Source: Rusavskia elegans (Eukaryota; Ascomycota; Lecanoromycetes; Teloschistales; Teloschistaceae). Taken from it: 64,000 nt of DNA. Within the stretch, counting starts at the first letter, position 1. Every line of letters begins with the position of its first letter. Below are positions 1 to 12,860 of this stretch, in pieces. The position numbers were made by a program, and so were the translations under genes. The notes beneath the pieces are model-generated. The model did no database searches, was not told the origin of the DNA, and saw nothing but the letters and a program-made list of their open reading frames with translations. The stretch lies in assembly GCA_011316305.1 (NCBI GenBank), contig SAUG01000113.1, forward strand, positions 173,871 to 237,870, written 5' to 3'.

Positions 1-137
1 TATTCTCCTGGGTATCACGCTACATGTATATGCGCATAAGATACATATGTAAAGCACCTCTGCCCGCCCAACTCCTACGCTCAAACAGTCGTCGTGCCCG
101 TATTTTACAAGATGAAATGCAGTCCGCTCAACGCGTA

Positions 138-1621
138 TCAAAATTTATCCAGATTGAGTTGCGTGGTAACTTCCCACCGCTGGCCACCGCTTCCATAACC
201 GCCTCCGAGTCGATTCTTGATGAGACTCGTAACCCGATCGGTCAATTTCACCAATCCATCTTCCGTCCCACGAACTCGAAGCTTCAGGTTCGCCATGCAC
301 AGCCCGTAATGGACTTGCCAGAACCGCGCCTCCTCAATGCCGCTCACGGATGGATCGGTCTCGATATCTCGCATCACGTCCTGAATGCCATTTCCAGAAT
401 ACGACATGAGTAGCATGAACCCTAGAGTCTTTACCAGTCGGAAGCCGAGGACACACATCGATACGGCTATCGTTAGGGAAAGGAACCGATCCAGCCACAA
501 ATAGACTTGTATAGATAATAACGGGAGTAGCAGAAGCATCATGGAACATGAAATAGTCAGGAAATGCGAAGGGTTCGCCAGGATCGACGGCAAGGACTCG
601 ATGTAGGCGAATCGCATCACTTTGCCGATCCGAGCATGGTTCTTGAGAGCAAACGCCGATATCAAAGTAGAAATGATGGTGAGGAGTGAGGCGGTGTCGA
701 TCTCGCCAGGAGATATACGCTCCCCATGGTCGTGCACGTAGTGAGCCTCATGGCCCATGCTTTCGAGGACGTGCTCCAGATTGTGGGAGATCAAGTCCAT
801 GCCCATGAACAGCAGCAGGACCGACATTGCGAATCCAGCCAGCACTTCTGCACGCTCGAGACCAAAAGGATGCCGGATGCTAGATCGCTTCCAGACCTCG
901 AAGTTTCCGAGGACGTCGACGACCACGCACAGCATGGCGCCAAGGGAATCGAAGAGGATGAGATGTGAAAGCGCGGTGAGAGCCAACGACCCTTCGGCAC
1001 TCCATAGGGTATACGCTGCCACCATCATATGGCATATGCTCCACCAAAAGCGTGTGTTCTGTTCCCGTGACATGCTTTTCCTACACTCTTTCAAGGTTGG
1101 GACAGGCAATGAGTTGGGTAAGGCTAGAGGTGCTCGCGGGGCGGGCTCGAGGAATATCTGGTGGGAGACGCTACTGTGTTTGTATTTGTGTCCTCGTCTT
1201 TGGCCAACACTCTAGAGTGGAACAGTCAGATGGGATTCTGTGAGCGTTATAGGAGCAAGGGACATACTGATTTGGTGATTGGGGACTTGGCCAAGGTGGT
1301 GGACTGAAAGTTGAAGATACCTTTGCCATCATCGGAAATGCTACTTAGACTGCCAGCACTATTGGGGACCCTCATGCTGTACAAAGAGTTGGCGTCTAAG
1401 GGTGATAGAGGTGTAGGGTGGGCGGAGTAGGCATGAGCTGAGCTATAGCGGCCCACTGGGAAGTTCTCATCCATAGGTGAAAGTGATCTTGGGTCGAAAG
1501 CGGACTTGACAGGAGAGTTGACGTAGCCATCGAGCTCCAGGCCGTTGAGCATATCGCCCTGGCCTTCAGGGGGTGGAGTGGCTGATCTGGTTGGCGCGAT
1601 GATCGGTAGCTCCGAAGCCAT
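138..1621 (-). CDS. zrg17: Zrg17-like cation diffusion facilitator (zinc transporter subunit)
   Basis: Two exons on the minus strand, 1621-1268 and 1211-138, joined in phase 0 across a 56-nt intron (GTATGT...CTAG), give 475 residues. The first ~130 residues are polar and Ser/Pro-rich. The rest is a cation-efflux domain with several hydrophobic helices, the stretch HLILFDSLGA in an early helix and a His-rich loop (GHEAHYVHDHG). In yeast, Zrg17 pairs with Msc2 to bring zinc into the ER and early secretory pathway; the same role is inferred here. I do not see a clean HxxxD metal site in the later helix, which fits the Zrg17 partner-subunit type better than a self-sufficient CDF pump. Start chosen at MASELP because the upstream in-frame ATG at 1735 adds only unlikely residues. 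Divergent neighbour on the plus strand starts 339 bp away. Confidence 0.88.
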
Positions 1622-1960
1622 TGTTGGCCGTTCACTGCTTGATAGGATTAGTTGGATGCTGTTTACATTATAAATGACTGCAGTGGTAACAAGCTGTACT
1701 AGAAGTCGTGAAGTAAACACACAACGCTTTATCACCGTTGTTCAAGGGTTAATTGATTGTTCGGAGCCCCTATTTGCTATCGGCCGAGATTTAACCACTA
1801 GCAGGAAAACAAGCTTTTAAGCCTCATCTTCTTCGGAACCCCTGCACGCAACCGAGGGAACTGTGAACTCTCTTTCCCCAGGCCGACAGGAACGTCACCT
1901 ACGTAACCTTGTGAGCTGCTCGATGCACGAAAAGGTCGACAACAGCAACCATGAACAGCT
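1622..1960. promoter_or_regulatory. Divergent promoter between zrg17 and the PIG-Y-like gene
   Basis: A 339-bp spacer between two divergent start codons; it must hold both 5' UTRs and core promoters. On the plus-strand side an ATG at 1951 opens a 22-residue out-of-frame uORF (stop at 2019) that overlaps the main ATG at 1961. It has A at -3, so it may reduce or tune translation of the downstream gene. No other motif is clear. Confidence 0.5.
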
Positions 1961-3001
1961 ATGATACTGAGCGGAGACCGAGACAAGCCGAACGGAAATC
2001 CAACCTCGACTGGACATAAAAGAAGCATCTCCGGAGCGCTCTTGTCCAAACTCTCGTTTTCCTCGCCAAGTCAAGATGGCAGCGAGTCGCATGGCCCCTC
2101 CTCTTCAAACTCTCCAAGTCCTGCCCAAACCTCTCCACGGAGCCCCCGAGCAACGGGGGGAGCAATGGCAGCAGCACTAAAGCAAACCAAGACCCGGAAG
2201 CGAAAAGGATCTTTGCGCAAGACGGCCTTACTGGGCACTGGCCGCCTACGGACCGACCAGTCCACGAACAACAGCGAAGCCAACACGCAAGGTGGCGATA
2301 CCGTAAGCTCAGAAAGCTCATGCGAACCGCAATCATCAGAGGATCTACCAACACCTACCCCCATACCACCAAAAGTGCAGCCGCCGGTGCCCTGGGTGAG
2401 CCATCCAGTTCACGGAATCCTCCACAAGGCTCTCATCGAGCACACGCCCGCCGGAAAGTCGCTACAAAAATCGCCGACATTAAGTCCTGCACCGGATGAA
2501 GACGATATCCTTCATCCCAACCAGACTGCTCCTCCTTTAACAGCCCAGAAACTACCCATTCTCCCTGGCAAGGCATCTTTCTCATCGGGCTCTTCGACAT
2601 CCGATGGCTACTTCCCACCACAAGTCAGCGCCCTTCCTCGCAGGACCCGTCACAGTCCGAAATCCCCACTCTCCACGGTCGCGGCGGAAGCCATCTCGTC
2701 ACCCGAGGCATGGGATTATTCCGAGACGCGGTGGTGGGGCTGGGTCGTCCTGGTGGTGACGTGGGTCGTCTTCGTGGTAGGGATGGGTAGCTGTTTGGGG
2801 GTGTGGAGCTGGGCTTGGGATGTGGGAGAGACACCCAAAGCGCCCCCGGAGTTTGAAGATGATGCCACCCTTCCCATTGTCGGCTATTATCCTGCTCTGA
2901 TTATTCTGACGGGATTTATGGCGTGGGTGTGGGTTACGGTGGCTTGGGTGGGTATGAAGTATTTCAAGCATGCTAAGATGGGAGGAGAGGATGAAGTTTG
3001 A
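1961..3001 (+). CDS. PIG-Y/Eri1-like subunit of GPI-N-acetylglucosaminyltransferase (probable)
   Basis: Intronless, 346 residues. Residues 1-250 are low-complexity, rich in Ser, Pro and basic residues, and probably cytosolic and disordered. The C-terminal ~95 residues hold two hydrophobic segments (WWGWVVLVVTWVVFVVG and YYPALIILTGFMAW) and end with a pattern W-x2-V-x-W-V-G-M-K-Y-F-K-H. This resembles the C-terminal W-x-W-x-G-x-K-x-F-R-H of PIG-Y, the small membrane subunit of the enzyme that makes GlcNAc-PI, the first step of GPI-anchor synthesis at the ER. The match rests on topology and this short motif. The long N-terminal extension is unlike animal PIG-Y (about 71 residues) but such extensions are common in moulds. 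If wrong, it is an uncharacterised two-TM protein. Confidence 0.62.
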   Translation: MILSGDRDKPNGNPTSTGHKRSISGALLSKLSFSSPSQDGSESHGPSSSNSPSPAQTSPRSPRATGGAMAAALKQTKTRKRKGSLRKTALLGTGRLRTDQSTNNSEANTQGGDTVSSESSCEPQSSEDLPTPTPIPPKVQPPVPWVSHPVHGILHKALIEHTPAGKSLQKSPTLSPAPDEDDILHPNQTAPPLTAQKLPILPGKASFSSGSSTSDGYFPPQVSALPRRTRHSPKSPLSTVAAEAISSPEAWDYSETRWWGWVVLVVTWVVFVVGMGSCLGVWSWAWDVGETPKAPPEFEDDATLPIVGYYPALIILTGFMAWVWVTVAWVGMKYFKHAKMGGEDEV

Positions 3002-3327
3002 GAACAGTGTCTTATTGATATGTATGAATATACAAGGAGGCTCGAGTATGTGTTCATAAAAGGCCTTACTGCCGAATGATAGAAGTTGCAACCTCGATAC
3101 GTCGGGGAGCTAAATCCCTCGCAGCATTCGTCCAGTCACAAAGAACTAAGGTAGAAGTCTGTAGGTCGATGTTTAAGGCTTGGTGACTTATCAACTGGTC
3201 GATTTAATGAAACTTATCTCGAAATAACTATGTCTTACAATATAGAAAGCATGTACACCGAAAATCGATCCGTCGGAAAACACGCTCTATATCTGATATC
3301 GTCCGCGATAGGTAAATGTACTTTTCT
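3002..3327. other. Convergent intergenic spacer
   Basis: Spacer between the stop codons of the PIG-Y-like gene (+) and tel1 (-). It should carry both 3' UTRs and poly(A) sites. No gene, repeat or structured RNA seen. Confidence 0.6.
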
Positions 3328-6300
3328 TCAAGCATACGCAGCCCAACCTGTAACAATCAGCCTGTCAGCTCCGAGGATAGACTCCGTAGGGAATCAAATT
3401 ACTTACCTGCAAACAACAACGCCAAATTCCTCTCATCCGTCGCCTGCTGTATCAACTCATTCACCGTAGCCGTAACACTCAAACTCTTGCTCAACTTCTT
3501 CTTCACGACCGTCAACGCCCGATCCGCCTCCCCCGGTTCATTCTCCCCGCTCTTCGTCTTCTTACCACCCAACTCGTCTTCCTCACCATCGACCAGATTC
3601 CCGCCGGGGGCCTCGGTCTGCGCTTCCTGGAGTTTCTTAAGCCGCAAGGGGGATAGCGACCAGCTGTATAGGGGATCGTAGCGGAGTACATCGAGGATGG
3701 TCATGATGCTGTAAGATTCGTTTCGGAGGGCTTCCAATGTGAATTCGCAACATCGCCTGAAAACACCCTCGGTACTGGTGATGCCCATTCCGTCGACCAG
3801 ATCGCGCGTCAGGCGGAAGGGCACCACTTCCGGTACGGGCAGAATACGACCCTGCTCGAAGGCAATGCCCAGATCGATGTGCACCACTTCTCCCGTTTTT
3901 TCGTCGAGGAGGATGTTGTGCCCGTGACGGTCGCCGAGACCTAAGATGTGGCCGAGGATACTGATGGCAGCGGTGCTGCGCGTGTAGGCTAATCTTCTAT
4001 CAAACCAGTCGTCGGGGTTCTCGAAACGCTCCTGGAAGAAATAGCGGAGGACCGGGTGGAACTTTTCACAAACGCCTTTGTAGACTTTGATACGCTTTTC
4101 TGTGGATTGCGATTGGGCGTCGGCGATGGCTTTCCGGCAATTGGTGGGTTTGAGATCTTTAGGGAAAAGACGCTGGTGGGCAGGCATAAGGTAGTCGTGA
4201 AGGGGAATTGTATTGGAGACGAACTCGATAATACCGGATGTTGCGGTCAAGGGGAGCACTTTGTACGTTCGGATGCCCAGTTTGCGTTGACGGGTGGACC
4301 GCTGGGAGCAGAGCAGATTGCTGACTTGCTCAAAGACTTGCTCCATGATCGAATCCTGTCGGAGGTCGTCGTTGCCGGACTTGAACAGTTGTTTGTACTT
4401 TGTCCCGTCCGTTGCGATCGCAGTCACAATCTTAGGCATACTGATGCCCGAAGCAACGGAAAACTCTTGATTAAATTTCGCGATTCGAGGTACACTGCTG
4501 TAGTCAAGGTCCGCTCGAAGGTCGATCTTCATGGTCGGTGGAGGGATCCCCAGGTCACCGATATCCTGCCCAATCCTCTGACCGGTTGCTGACTTCCGCA
4601 AAGGTATCTTTGATCCTGGCTTGATCTTGGGGTCATCCAGTCTCTCCGCAGCAAACCGGATGAAAAGAATATTGGAATTATGTATAGCGATCCACGTGGG
4701 AGCAGACTTCGAACTCTTGACCTCTTCGACGATGCGGTTTGCTGCTCGGTTTCTCCCCATAGCGGCCTCGTCTCTTCCCCCTTTTGTTTTACTTCCGGCA
4801 AAAATTTGATACATGCCGTGGAAAGGATGTTCACGACAGATCCTGAATACTAGCGAAGCCAGGTGTTTCTGGAACGAGGTGTTCACGTCAAGCAGCCGCG
4901 ACGACCATTGATTCATCATTGAAACGAACTTCCTGCTTCCAACCTGGGCAATGTGACGCGCTACAGCAGCGTTGGCAATCTCGCTGTCGTAATGCTGAAG
5001 CCACAAGGCAGAGAAACGAAGGGCATCGTTGTCGTACTTGTCGCATGCCTTAAGAGCCAGGAGGTAGTTCTCGAGGCTCTGGCGTAGAAAAGCTTGCCGA
5101 TTGTCTCGTAGCCGTTGGAATTCTCTGTCATCCAGATCAAACCACGATTTGGCTTTGTTTCGATGCGACTTGAGGTTATCCTTGTCTTTTGACTGGGAAC
5201 CAGCAGACCTGATCATCCTGTCTAGGTCATGAACCTCCTCCTCCTTAGTCTGTCTGAGCTTCTGGATGCGCTCGAAATCCTCCAAACCATCAGGGTTCTG
5301 CAACTGCTGGTCGCAGAACGAAGCAAACTCATGGAAAACTTTGCCTGCTTCTGTGCCTTCAGAGACATCGTGTAGCTCTCTGATAGCTGGAACGAGATAT
5401 CGACTGATGATTTCATCCGGCTTTTCCAGCCTTGCCTCTGAGATTTGGTGACCCTAGCGTCTGTTAGCGAATGGAGAAGATATGTAACGTTACTTAGGTG
5501 TCCAATGTTTACCAATTTCGCCAGCAATTCGGGCTTACCGACATGTATTGCGTGCTTGCCTGAGTCGATGGTTGAATTCAGGTCTTGGAGCATCTTGATC
5601 GAAGCAGCCATTTCCCCTTGGTCCCAGAGCACACCAGCACTTTCGAATTGCACCGCGGCGCTGATGTTTATTCCAAGATCCTTACAAGGCTGTGTCAATT
5701 GATTGAGGTACGTTGCTGCAGCTAAAGCGTTCTGTAGGGCACCGTGACGCCGGCTCATTTGCGACGATGATAGCAAAGCGCGAGCCTCCATGGAGCGAGC
5801 GTCCCGGGATGAGATTCTAGTCATCTTTCGAAGGCTGCCGCTTTTACTTAAAGTGCTAAATAAGGTCTCGCGACAGGAGACGATACTCTCAACGTGATCA
5901 AAGCTAGTGTTGTTTAGCAAGTACAAGGGATTCCCAACTCGACAGGATGTTTACCTTTCGGTATACATCCAGTCCTCTCTTTCCTCGAACCGAAGCCAGA
6001 CATCCTCAAGTTGCTCCAAGTCACGGACGGAGCACAACTCATCTATTTCGGTGAGTATAGCGAGGGTTCCCAAGGTTTCATGTATGGATGAGCCCGTTAT
6101 ATCACCAGATCGAAGTAGGCCAATCGATTCTATCACTGCTCCGTCAATCACCTTGGTGAATGCATCTGAGTTCGGCGCGTTGTTGATACCCTGAAAAGCA
6201 TGAAAAGTTGAGCTTGCACTGTTCGCACCAGACACGGGGGCAGAAAGGTCCCACTGTTCAAGTTTCCTCGCAGTATTGAGCATCGTCCTTAGAGCGTTTT

Positions 6301-9300
6301 GGCTCAGGTTGGTCATTTTGCCGAGTAGCGATTGCGATAATCCGTTCAAGTCTAGAGTCTCCAGTGCTTGGATCATGCCTTCTTCGTCCATCTGCGTCGT
6401 TGCAGGGGAGTATCGGATCTGGCTGTCATAATGAGCTCCACGAAAGGAGAGACTCTTGAAACCGGCACGCTCGTACTCCAACCGAGCCATCATTGCAGAC
6501 AAGCTTGATGGTTGCTGGACGCCGTAGAAAGCATCTTGTTCATCGATACTCCGGTAGATTTGCAACAACAGATCCGTCGGCTCCTCAATCATGACAGCTG
6601 TAGACCGCCTAGATGCCTTAGCTATCTCACAGTAGCCGATGTCCAGAAACAGAAGAGCAGTCTTGAACATAGAACACCTCACAGCTGCCGATGCGGCTTG
6701 GTGATGGTCGATACTCAACCACTGGGATCGATCCGACTTGTTCGTCTCTTGGGGTAAAGGTTGTTTCCGAAGATAGACTATTGTTTTAATTAAAACGCGC
6801 GTATGTGGAACGTACTCGCTGCCTGTCATTTCGAAGAGCTTCTGACATGCTGTCGATAGAAGCGATCGAGCGGTCTGATGGCTTTTGGCCTGTCGTAGTA
6901 GAGTAAGATGCACGATGAACGGGAACAAGCGATCACAGATATCTTCGGACTCGGAAAGCAGACGTGGGAGTTCCGATAGTAACAGATCGTCCTTCGCTGT
7001 AAGTGCTAAAGCGACGCATAGATCTGATATCCAGCTTGGTGCGCTCCGGCCCTCAAAAGACTCTACCACATCCTCCAAATTGGTACTAGATGCTACAGCT
7101 GAATCTCGATGCGGACATTCGTAGGACCTCCAGAGTAAGCCGGCGACCACAGAAGAAGGCATTGATTCTTGGCATTCGACGAAGAGCTCCGAATCCTCTG
7201 CTCGATTCAAGACAAGCCTGAGAGTGTTCTCGATGGTACCGACCTGCTTACGGTTGTCGGTCAGGAGCATGGTGCACAGCGTTTTCAGAATACAGGACTG
7301 CGAAGTTGTGGACCCCAGTGTATCACGATCGTCGGATACCAAGTCTTCGAGGTCGGTATCAATTTCGAGAGTCATTCTTCTGTCGGCCACACCCGAAGAA
7401 GCATAAGCACGACCAAGGACACGGCCCGCCCAGAGCTGGAAGTCCATCCCATAGTCATTGCTCCGAACCATCTTGCCCAGTATAGGGGCGAATAAGGCAG
7501 CTTCGAAATCTGAGCCAAAGATGTCTTCGCGAAAGCTTGGAGGCTTTTCGAAGTTGGCACAGAGGAGGTGGAAGATTGACTCTCGTGACGGCTGATCCAA
7601 CAGATTTCTGCCCGAAACTTCGTCATCCAACAATTCGAAGAGAAGTTCGCTTTCATGGGTACCGTTGTGCGCGTTACCGTTGGCTCGAATTTGCCGTGCA
7701 GCCTCAAACAGTCGTTGGAAAGACATTGCAGCTGTCTCGGACAACGCTCCGGAACGATAGTTGATCATGTAAGTTCCCAACCAAGCATGAAAATTGGCCG
7801 CTTTGCTCATTATGGCTTTATGTTGACTCTCTTGGGTGGTACTCTCCTGGGATGAGCCAAGAAACGCCTTTAAGCTTGTCAAGGCGACAAGACCAAGGCC
7901 AGCGACGAACGTTGGTATCTCTTTGAGGTAGTGACTCCCGGCAGTAAGCAGATATTGGAAAATTCCTATGCAGTCTTCCGAGCAATGCGTATCTGTCAAG
8001 AAGGGACGAAGAGATTGCAGTGCCATTTCTATTGAATACTCCTGCAGTGCTGTCGTCCCAGCTACCGAAACTAGAATCCGCAATCTTCGGATGGTGGAAC
8101 AGGCATATTGAGATCCTAGCGCTGGGTGGAGGGTGTCAAGTAACCCGCGAAAGAGGTACACGTAGAGCGATTGTGACCAAATGGATTCGACTTCTTGATT
8201 TGTACGACGGCAGACATGAGCGATCTCGTCGAGCAGGCAACGGGCTTTGAAAAGAGGCTGCTGGTTGACCGGGAGAACTTCAGCCGAATGGGAGATGGAT
8301 TTCATCTCATGGTAACCCTTTCGGGCGTTTAGGTACGTTGGGTTGCTTTCCAAGGCCTTCTCAATACTCTTCTCGTCGGCTATGGTACGGAAGATTGTCA
8401 ACAGCACATCGTGAAAGTTAGCAATCACCAGAGCCGTGTAATTCTCTTTTCCGAGTATTTTACGAAGGCGTGCTTCAGCGCCCAGGGCCTGAGCGCTCTT
8501 TGAGGGCGGAACTGTAACGTCTTGGGCGATGCTATAGCCTGTGACTTTACCGATAGACTCCTGGATGATTTGATCAAAGGATTTTCCGAGCTCCCTGGCG
8601 AGCTGATTTCCCTGTTCCTCCTTTTGTCGCATCACAATCTGCCCTGCCACCTCGTCCTGAACATCAAGAAGTAGAGACTTCAGACTATCATAACCGAAAA
8701 TTGAGAAGGCAATCGAATTAACCGTCCCAGTTTCTAGCCAAGTGTACATTATTTGCGGAGCAAAAAGTCTGAATAGTTCTTGCGAGTTATGAAGATGCAA
8801 TGACTTCGAGACTTGACTCAAACACCATCGAGCATGGCCAGCCGATGCCGGCACAGCAGCTGGGATCTCGTAGATGTGATAGACACATCGGCGTAAAAGC
8901 GTTGGCCATGATTGTGCGAGACAGGAAAGGACGTGTAGTCGAAGTGCAATACCGTCCGGCCAGTTGGCTGCCGCTGGGAGCTTCCCAACAACATCCTCTA
9001 GAATCCCTTCATGTTCACTGAGGACGAACAGGCCAAATATCTCAGATAGGTTGTTGCCGACAGAGAACTTGACGTCAAGATTTCCTTGATCCAATACCTT
9101 GAACAATTGCGTCCTTGCTGACGAAATATCTAAGCTTGTGCCAAAGTCTGGGCTCGTTCGAATTAACCGTTGCAACAAGATCGACATACATATCAGGACA
9201 TGAGGCGAGGCGCGACGCATGTCCACTGCTAACGTGATAAACCAGGCGTAGGCCTCCATTGCAGCTTCCGATAGATCGCCACTGTCAGGATCAGTCCAGA

Positions 9301-12300
9301 GATCGACTAGGCCTGTCAGAACGTCCAAGGAAGTTCCCATTGCTAGCTCAGATCTTTCCAAAGTGTAAGGTCGCAATATGCTCTGCAGATAGAGGAGCAG
9401 AGCCGTAGCGTCTTCAGTGCCTACCAACACTTCAGACGCAAAGAGATCGCGGAAGAAGTACCTGCAGCAAATGAAGAATGACGGAGATAATGAAGTTACA
9501 TATTCAACGAATGTTCGTGTTATGACTGGACATGGATGATGCTGGTCAGATTGGTCTTCAGAGCTCGAAATGAAACAGAACTTAGCGGCAAGGGATCTCC
9601 GGAAGGTCATTGGATTTGACATCGCGGCTGCTGCGTTGTGCGAGAATGCGGTCATGACCGACTTATGCCTCCCGTTGCTTGCCTCCTGTTTGAAATCACC
9701 GTCAGACAACTCCTCGACTTCCTTCCCAGAGAGTTTATCGGAATCGTCGTGGGCACAAAGCTCACGCCAGAATTCCAGGTCTACTGCTCTCAGAAGAGAG
9801 ACAATCCCACGAAAGATGAGGCGTTTCCCTGAAAGAAGCTCTGCTATGCTCGGAGTGACTGCTGCGAAAGATTGAAAGACTCCCTCCAGGAGCATCGCCC
9901 TCTTTTGCGATGAGCCCACAAGGCCAAACACCATTGTTGCTAGTTTGCGAGTCGTTCCTTGTAGCTCACCATGTCTGCTGAAAGAGTGTGCATGATGGTG
10001 CGCTAGAGCTGAATAGCTGACTATGCAGAGTGTTGTGACAACGTTGACAGAATCGGGCATAAGCTGGGAAGTCTCTAACTCGTGCAGCAACGCAGTAATC
10101 TCCACGAGAAGAAAATCCAGAACTTTGACTGCTAATGCTTGTTTCTTTGGGCCAGTTAAAGCAATCTTCGAAGCGTCGTGCTTAAATGCTTTACCGAGAG
10201 TTGGAGATGAAGGCTGATTGTCATGATCTAATAGCAGATACTGTACAGTGACAAGATCTTCTACGCTTTTGTAGCGTGCTCGACCAAGGGCCCCAAGCAG
10301 CATAGCATGGGGAAGAGACGGGCCATGATATTCGTCCCCTATACATACTTCCAGTAACATCATTATACTATCGGCTGGACAATGCTGAGCGTTTCTCAGT
10401 GTGTGTCGGCGTTCCTGAATATAACCTGGCAAAAGTTAAGCCGAGCTTGTATCATGTTATAAGATATTGAACTTACTCGGTTTCCAACTATGAAATAACC
10501 AATTCAAGAAGCGTTCTGCTGTCTCCGCTGCCAGCACAGAATTGTCCTGGCCACGCTCAAGAGCTAAAAGTGAGCATAAGTTGAGTGTAGATTCGACGGA
10601 GTCCACGGGACCATTGAGCTCCATTGATGGGATCATGCCGTCGGCTATATCTGCAATGTCCATGTACCGAATGAGCCCTTTCTGAAGTATGACATACATC
10701 AAACGGCAAGCGGTTCTGCAAGTTGTGGTCAGAGTTAAATGCCGTGCTACGACTCGCCACACCTGAGTCCATAGACTGGTGAGGTTGGGATCGTGTGCAG
10801 TATTCTGTCCTGCAGCACTGAATAACTGTCAGCTCGGATCCGCTGCGCCAAAAACTGTTGTGGGAAGTTACCTTGTTATGGCAAGCATGGACCAGGAGCA
10901 CAAGGGGCTGTTTTTGTCCGAGACATGAGTCAGAATTGGTTCAACGTAGCCCTGTAAAGCGGCTGCCTCAAATTGGGCAATCTCAAACACAAAACATAGG
11001 ACTTGAAGTGCGTGTACCTTGTCAGGCAGCGTTGACATCTTCACCCGTCGAAACAATGTGGCAATTGGGTCTTCCCGTTTCCTTCGTTTTGTTGCGCGAC
11101 GAGAGCCTGCAGGATCGGCATGATCGTGTAAATGTTGACAGCGTAGATGTAGAATACTTGTAATAGACGCCGTCACACAAATCAAAGACCAAGACGCCTC
11201 GGCTTTGAGCGCGCCGAACCGTAAACGAAAAGCCCGAAGACTTAAGGGCTTTTCCTTCTGATGCTGATCAAAGGCTTCGGCCAGATCCAAGTCGTCGATT
11301 TGGAGTTGATCTCTATCGTGCCGTCGACAGTACTCTTCTCTCATGACTTCGAGCAGATCAAGAAGGTCTACCAATTGATCTTCCGAGTCACTAAAGTTCA
11401 GGTGTGGTAAGTATGGGTCTCCAAGGACTAAGGGAACCAGCATATGTTCTCTTAGGGACGGTGACTTGGTGGACCAATTCCGTCGGATGATTGGAACTAA
11501 ACCCTCAATGCTTCGCAAGGTCAAAGCCACATCACTAGTACAGATACGTGACAGAACGGTATTCATTGTCTCGAATGCGAGTTGCTGTACATGATCCTTG
11601 TGGGTGGACGACAAGAGAAAATTAAGTAGGGTTTCCACAAGTGTTTGCGCCTTCTCCAGCACTGGGCCATTCGATGTTGACACCAGATATTTCAGGCATG
11701 GAATAATATCCTCCGCTGGAACCGTCAGCTGTGAGGCTCTTTGTGAACGCAATGCATGGCTATTGGGACGCCCTATGACGGATGCAGAGCGGATGCTTGG
11801 GGTAGCTGAGCGATTCAGCCGACCTCCAGAAAAAGATGACGATTCGTAAACATCAAAACTACTGGCGATGCTGTCACTTGAGGTGTGGATAAGATCCTTC
11901 GTAGCTTGAATGCAGAAGTCTGCGAGCTCATACCATTCCTCGGCCGCCAGATGCTCTGGATGAGAAGGACATTCAAGGATTGTCCTCAAGGTCTTGAAAT
12001 ATTGTAAGGACAGAGGCTCCAGATAGGCGCCGTCAGCAGCCGGTAATGTCTGTGTAATGTGGTCCAACAGCGCCTTGACTGTTTTTCGACGCAATTTTGT
12101 GACGCCAACCTCGACCAGGATCCGGACTGCGTCTGCGCAAGCTGAAAGTCGGGAGGTGGCTTGACTTTTCTGCGAGCTGCCCTTTGCTTTCGAGTATGCT
12201 GAGCTGTCAACTTTGACAAGCTTGAAAAGGGCCTCGAGTATCTGGTGATAGGCTTTGTCGGACAGGACTTCACTACAAAGGCCTCCGTGAGTATCAATCA

Positions 12301-12532
12301 TGATGGGTTGCAAGAAGTGACATACATCTGTTGGCTACTTCTATTCTGCGCGAAGATATACTTCAGGTCTCGAAAACCTTCAGCGTAAATTACGAATTGC
12401 AATGAATGGGCCTACCAGCGATGGCTTCCGTTCGCTCCTTTATTGCGTTGGAGCGGATACGAGCTAACGGCAATGAGTATGTTTGTGCCCTCATAGGATG
12501 AACAACCTACTTAAGACATTCTCTATGTCCAT
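3328..12532 (-). CDS. tel1: Tel1/ATM-type serine/threonine protein kinase
   Basis: Nine exons give an uninterrupted 2930-residue protein: 12532-12511, 12463-12416, 12377-12326, 12272-10872, 10817-10477, 10425-5955, 5903-5513, 5453-3407 and 3347-3328. Exon lengths sum to 8793 nt, divisible by three, and every junction is in phase. The N-terminus has a TAN-like region ([11 protein letters not shown]). A long helical solenoid and FAT region follow, then a PI3K-like kinase at about residues 2480-2830 with the catalytic loop GLGDRHGHN (near residue 2748) and HIDLGIAF in place of DFG. The FATC end is [16 protein letters not shown], split by the last intron. Tel1 senses double-strand breaks through the MRX/MRN complex and acts in checkpoint signalling and telomere maintenance. 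The second intron is only 38 nt. Shares a 328-bp divergent promoter with nup192. Confidence 0.95.
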
Positions 12533-12860
12533 GGCTGCATCAGCCGGTCAAGGAATCAATAATTGAAGACAGCAGCCTGAGATCAGCCAGCGACTGTAGC
12601 CCAGACACGGAAATGATGACAGTACGTCCGATGACGGTGTGCGTCGACTGTGGAGACCTGCCATGTTCGACATATCCAGGTGCTCTACAGTCCACAGCAC
12701 GACAGAGCAGTATCAAAATGGAAGTGGTGTGTATACGATCTTTCGGTCTGGTGTGGGCTGATCAAAGCCAAGACAGACAAGCGCGATTGCCGATGGTCAT
12801 TGAATGTCTTCACGCGTTTTGCATCTAATATCATTGAAAGCTTGATACTCCGCGGATTCT
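12533..12860. promoter_or_regulatory. Bidirectional promoter of tel1 and nup192
   Basis: The 328 bp between the divergent ATGs of tel1 (12532) and nup192 (12861) must drive both genes. It holds no ORF longer than about 75 codons that looks real. I saw no TATA box or known factor site that I would defend. Confidence 0.5.

Noticed and set aside
24..413. 129-codon plus-strand ORF at the window start
   Set aside because: It is antisense to the last exon of zrg17, whose protein is clearly real.
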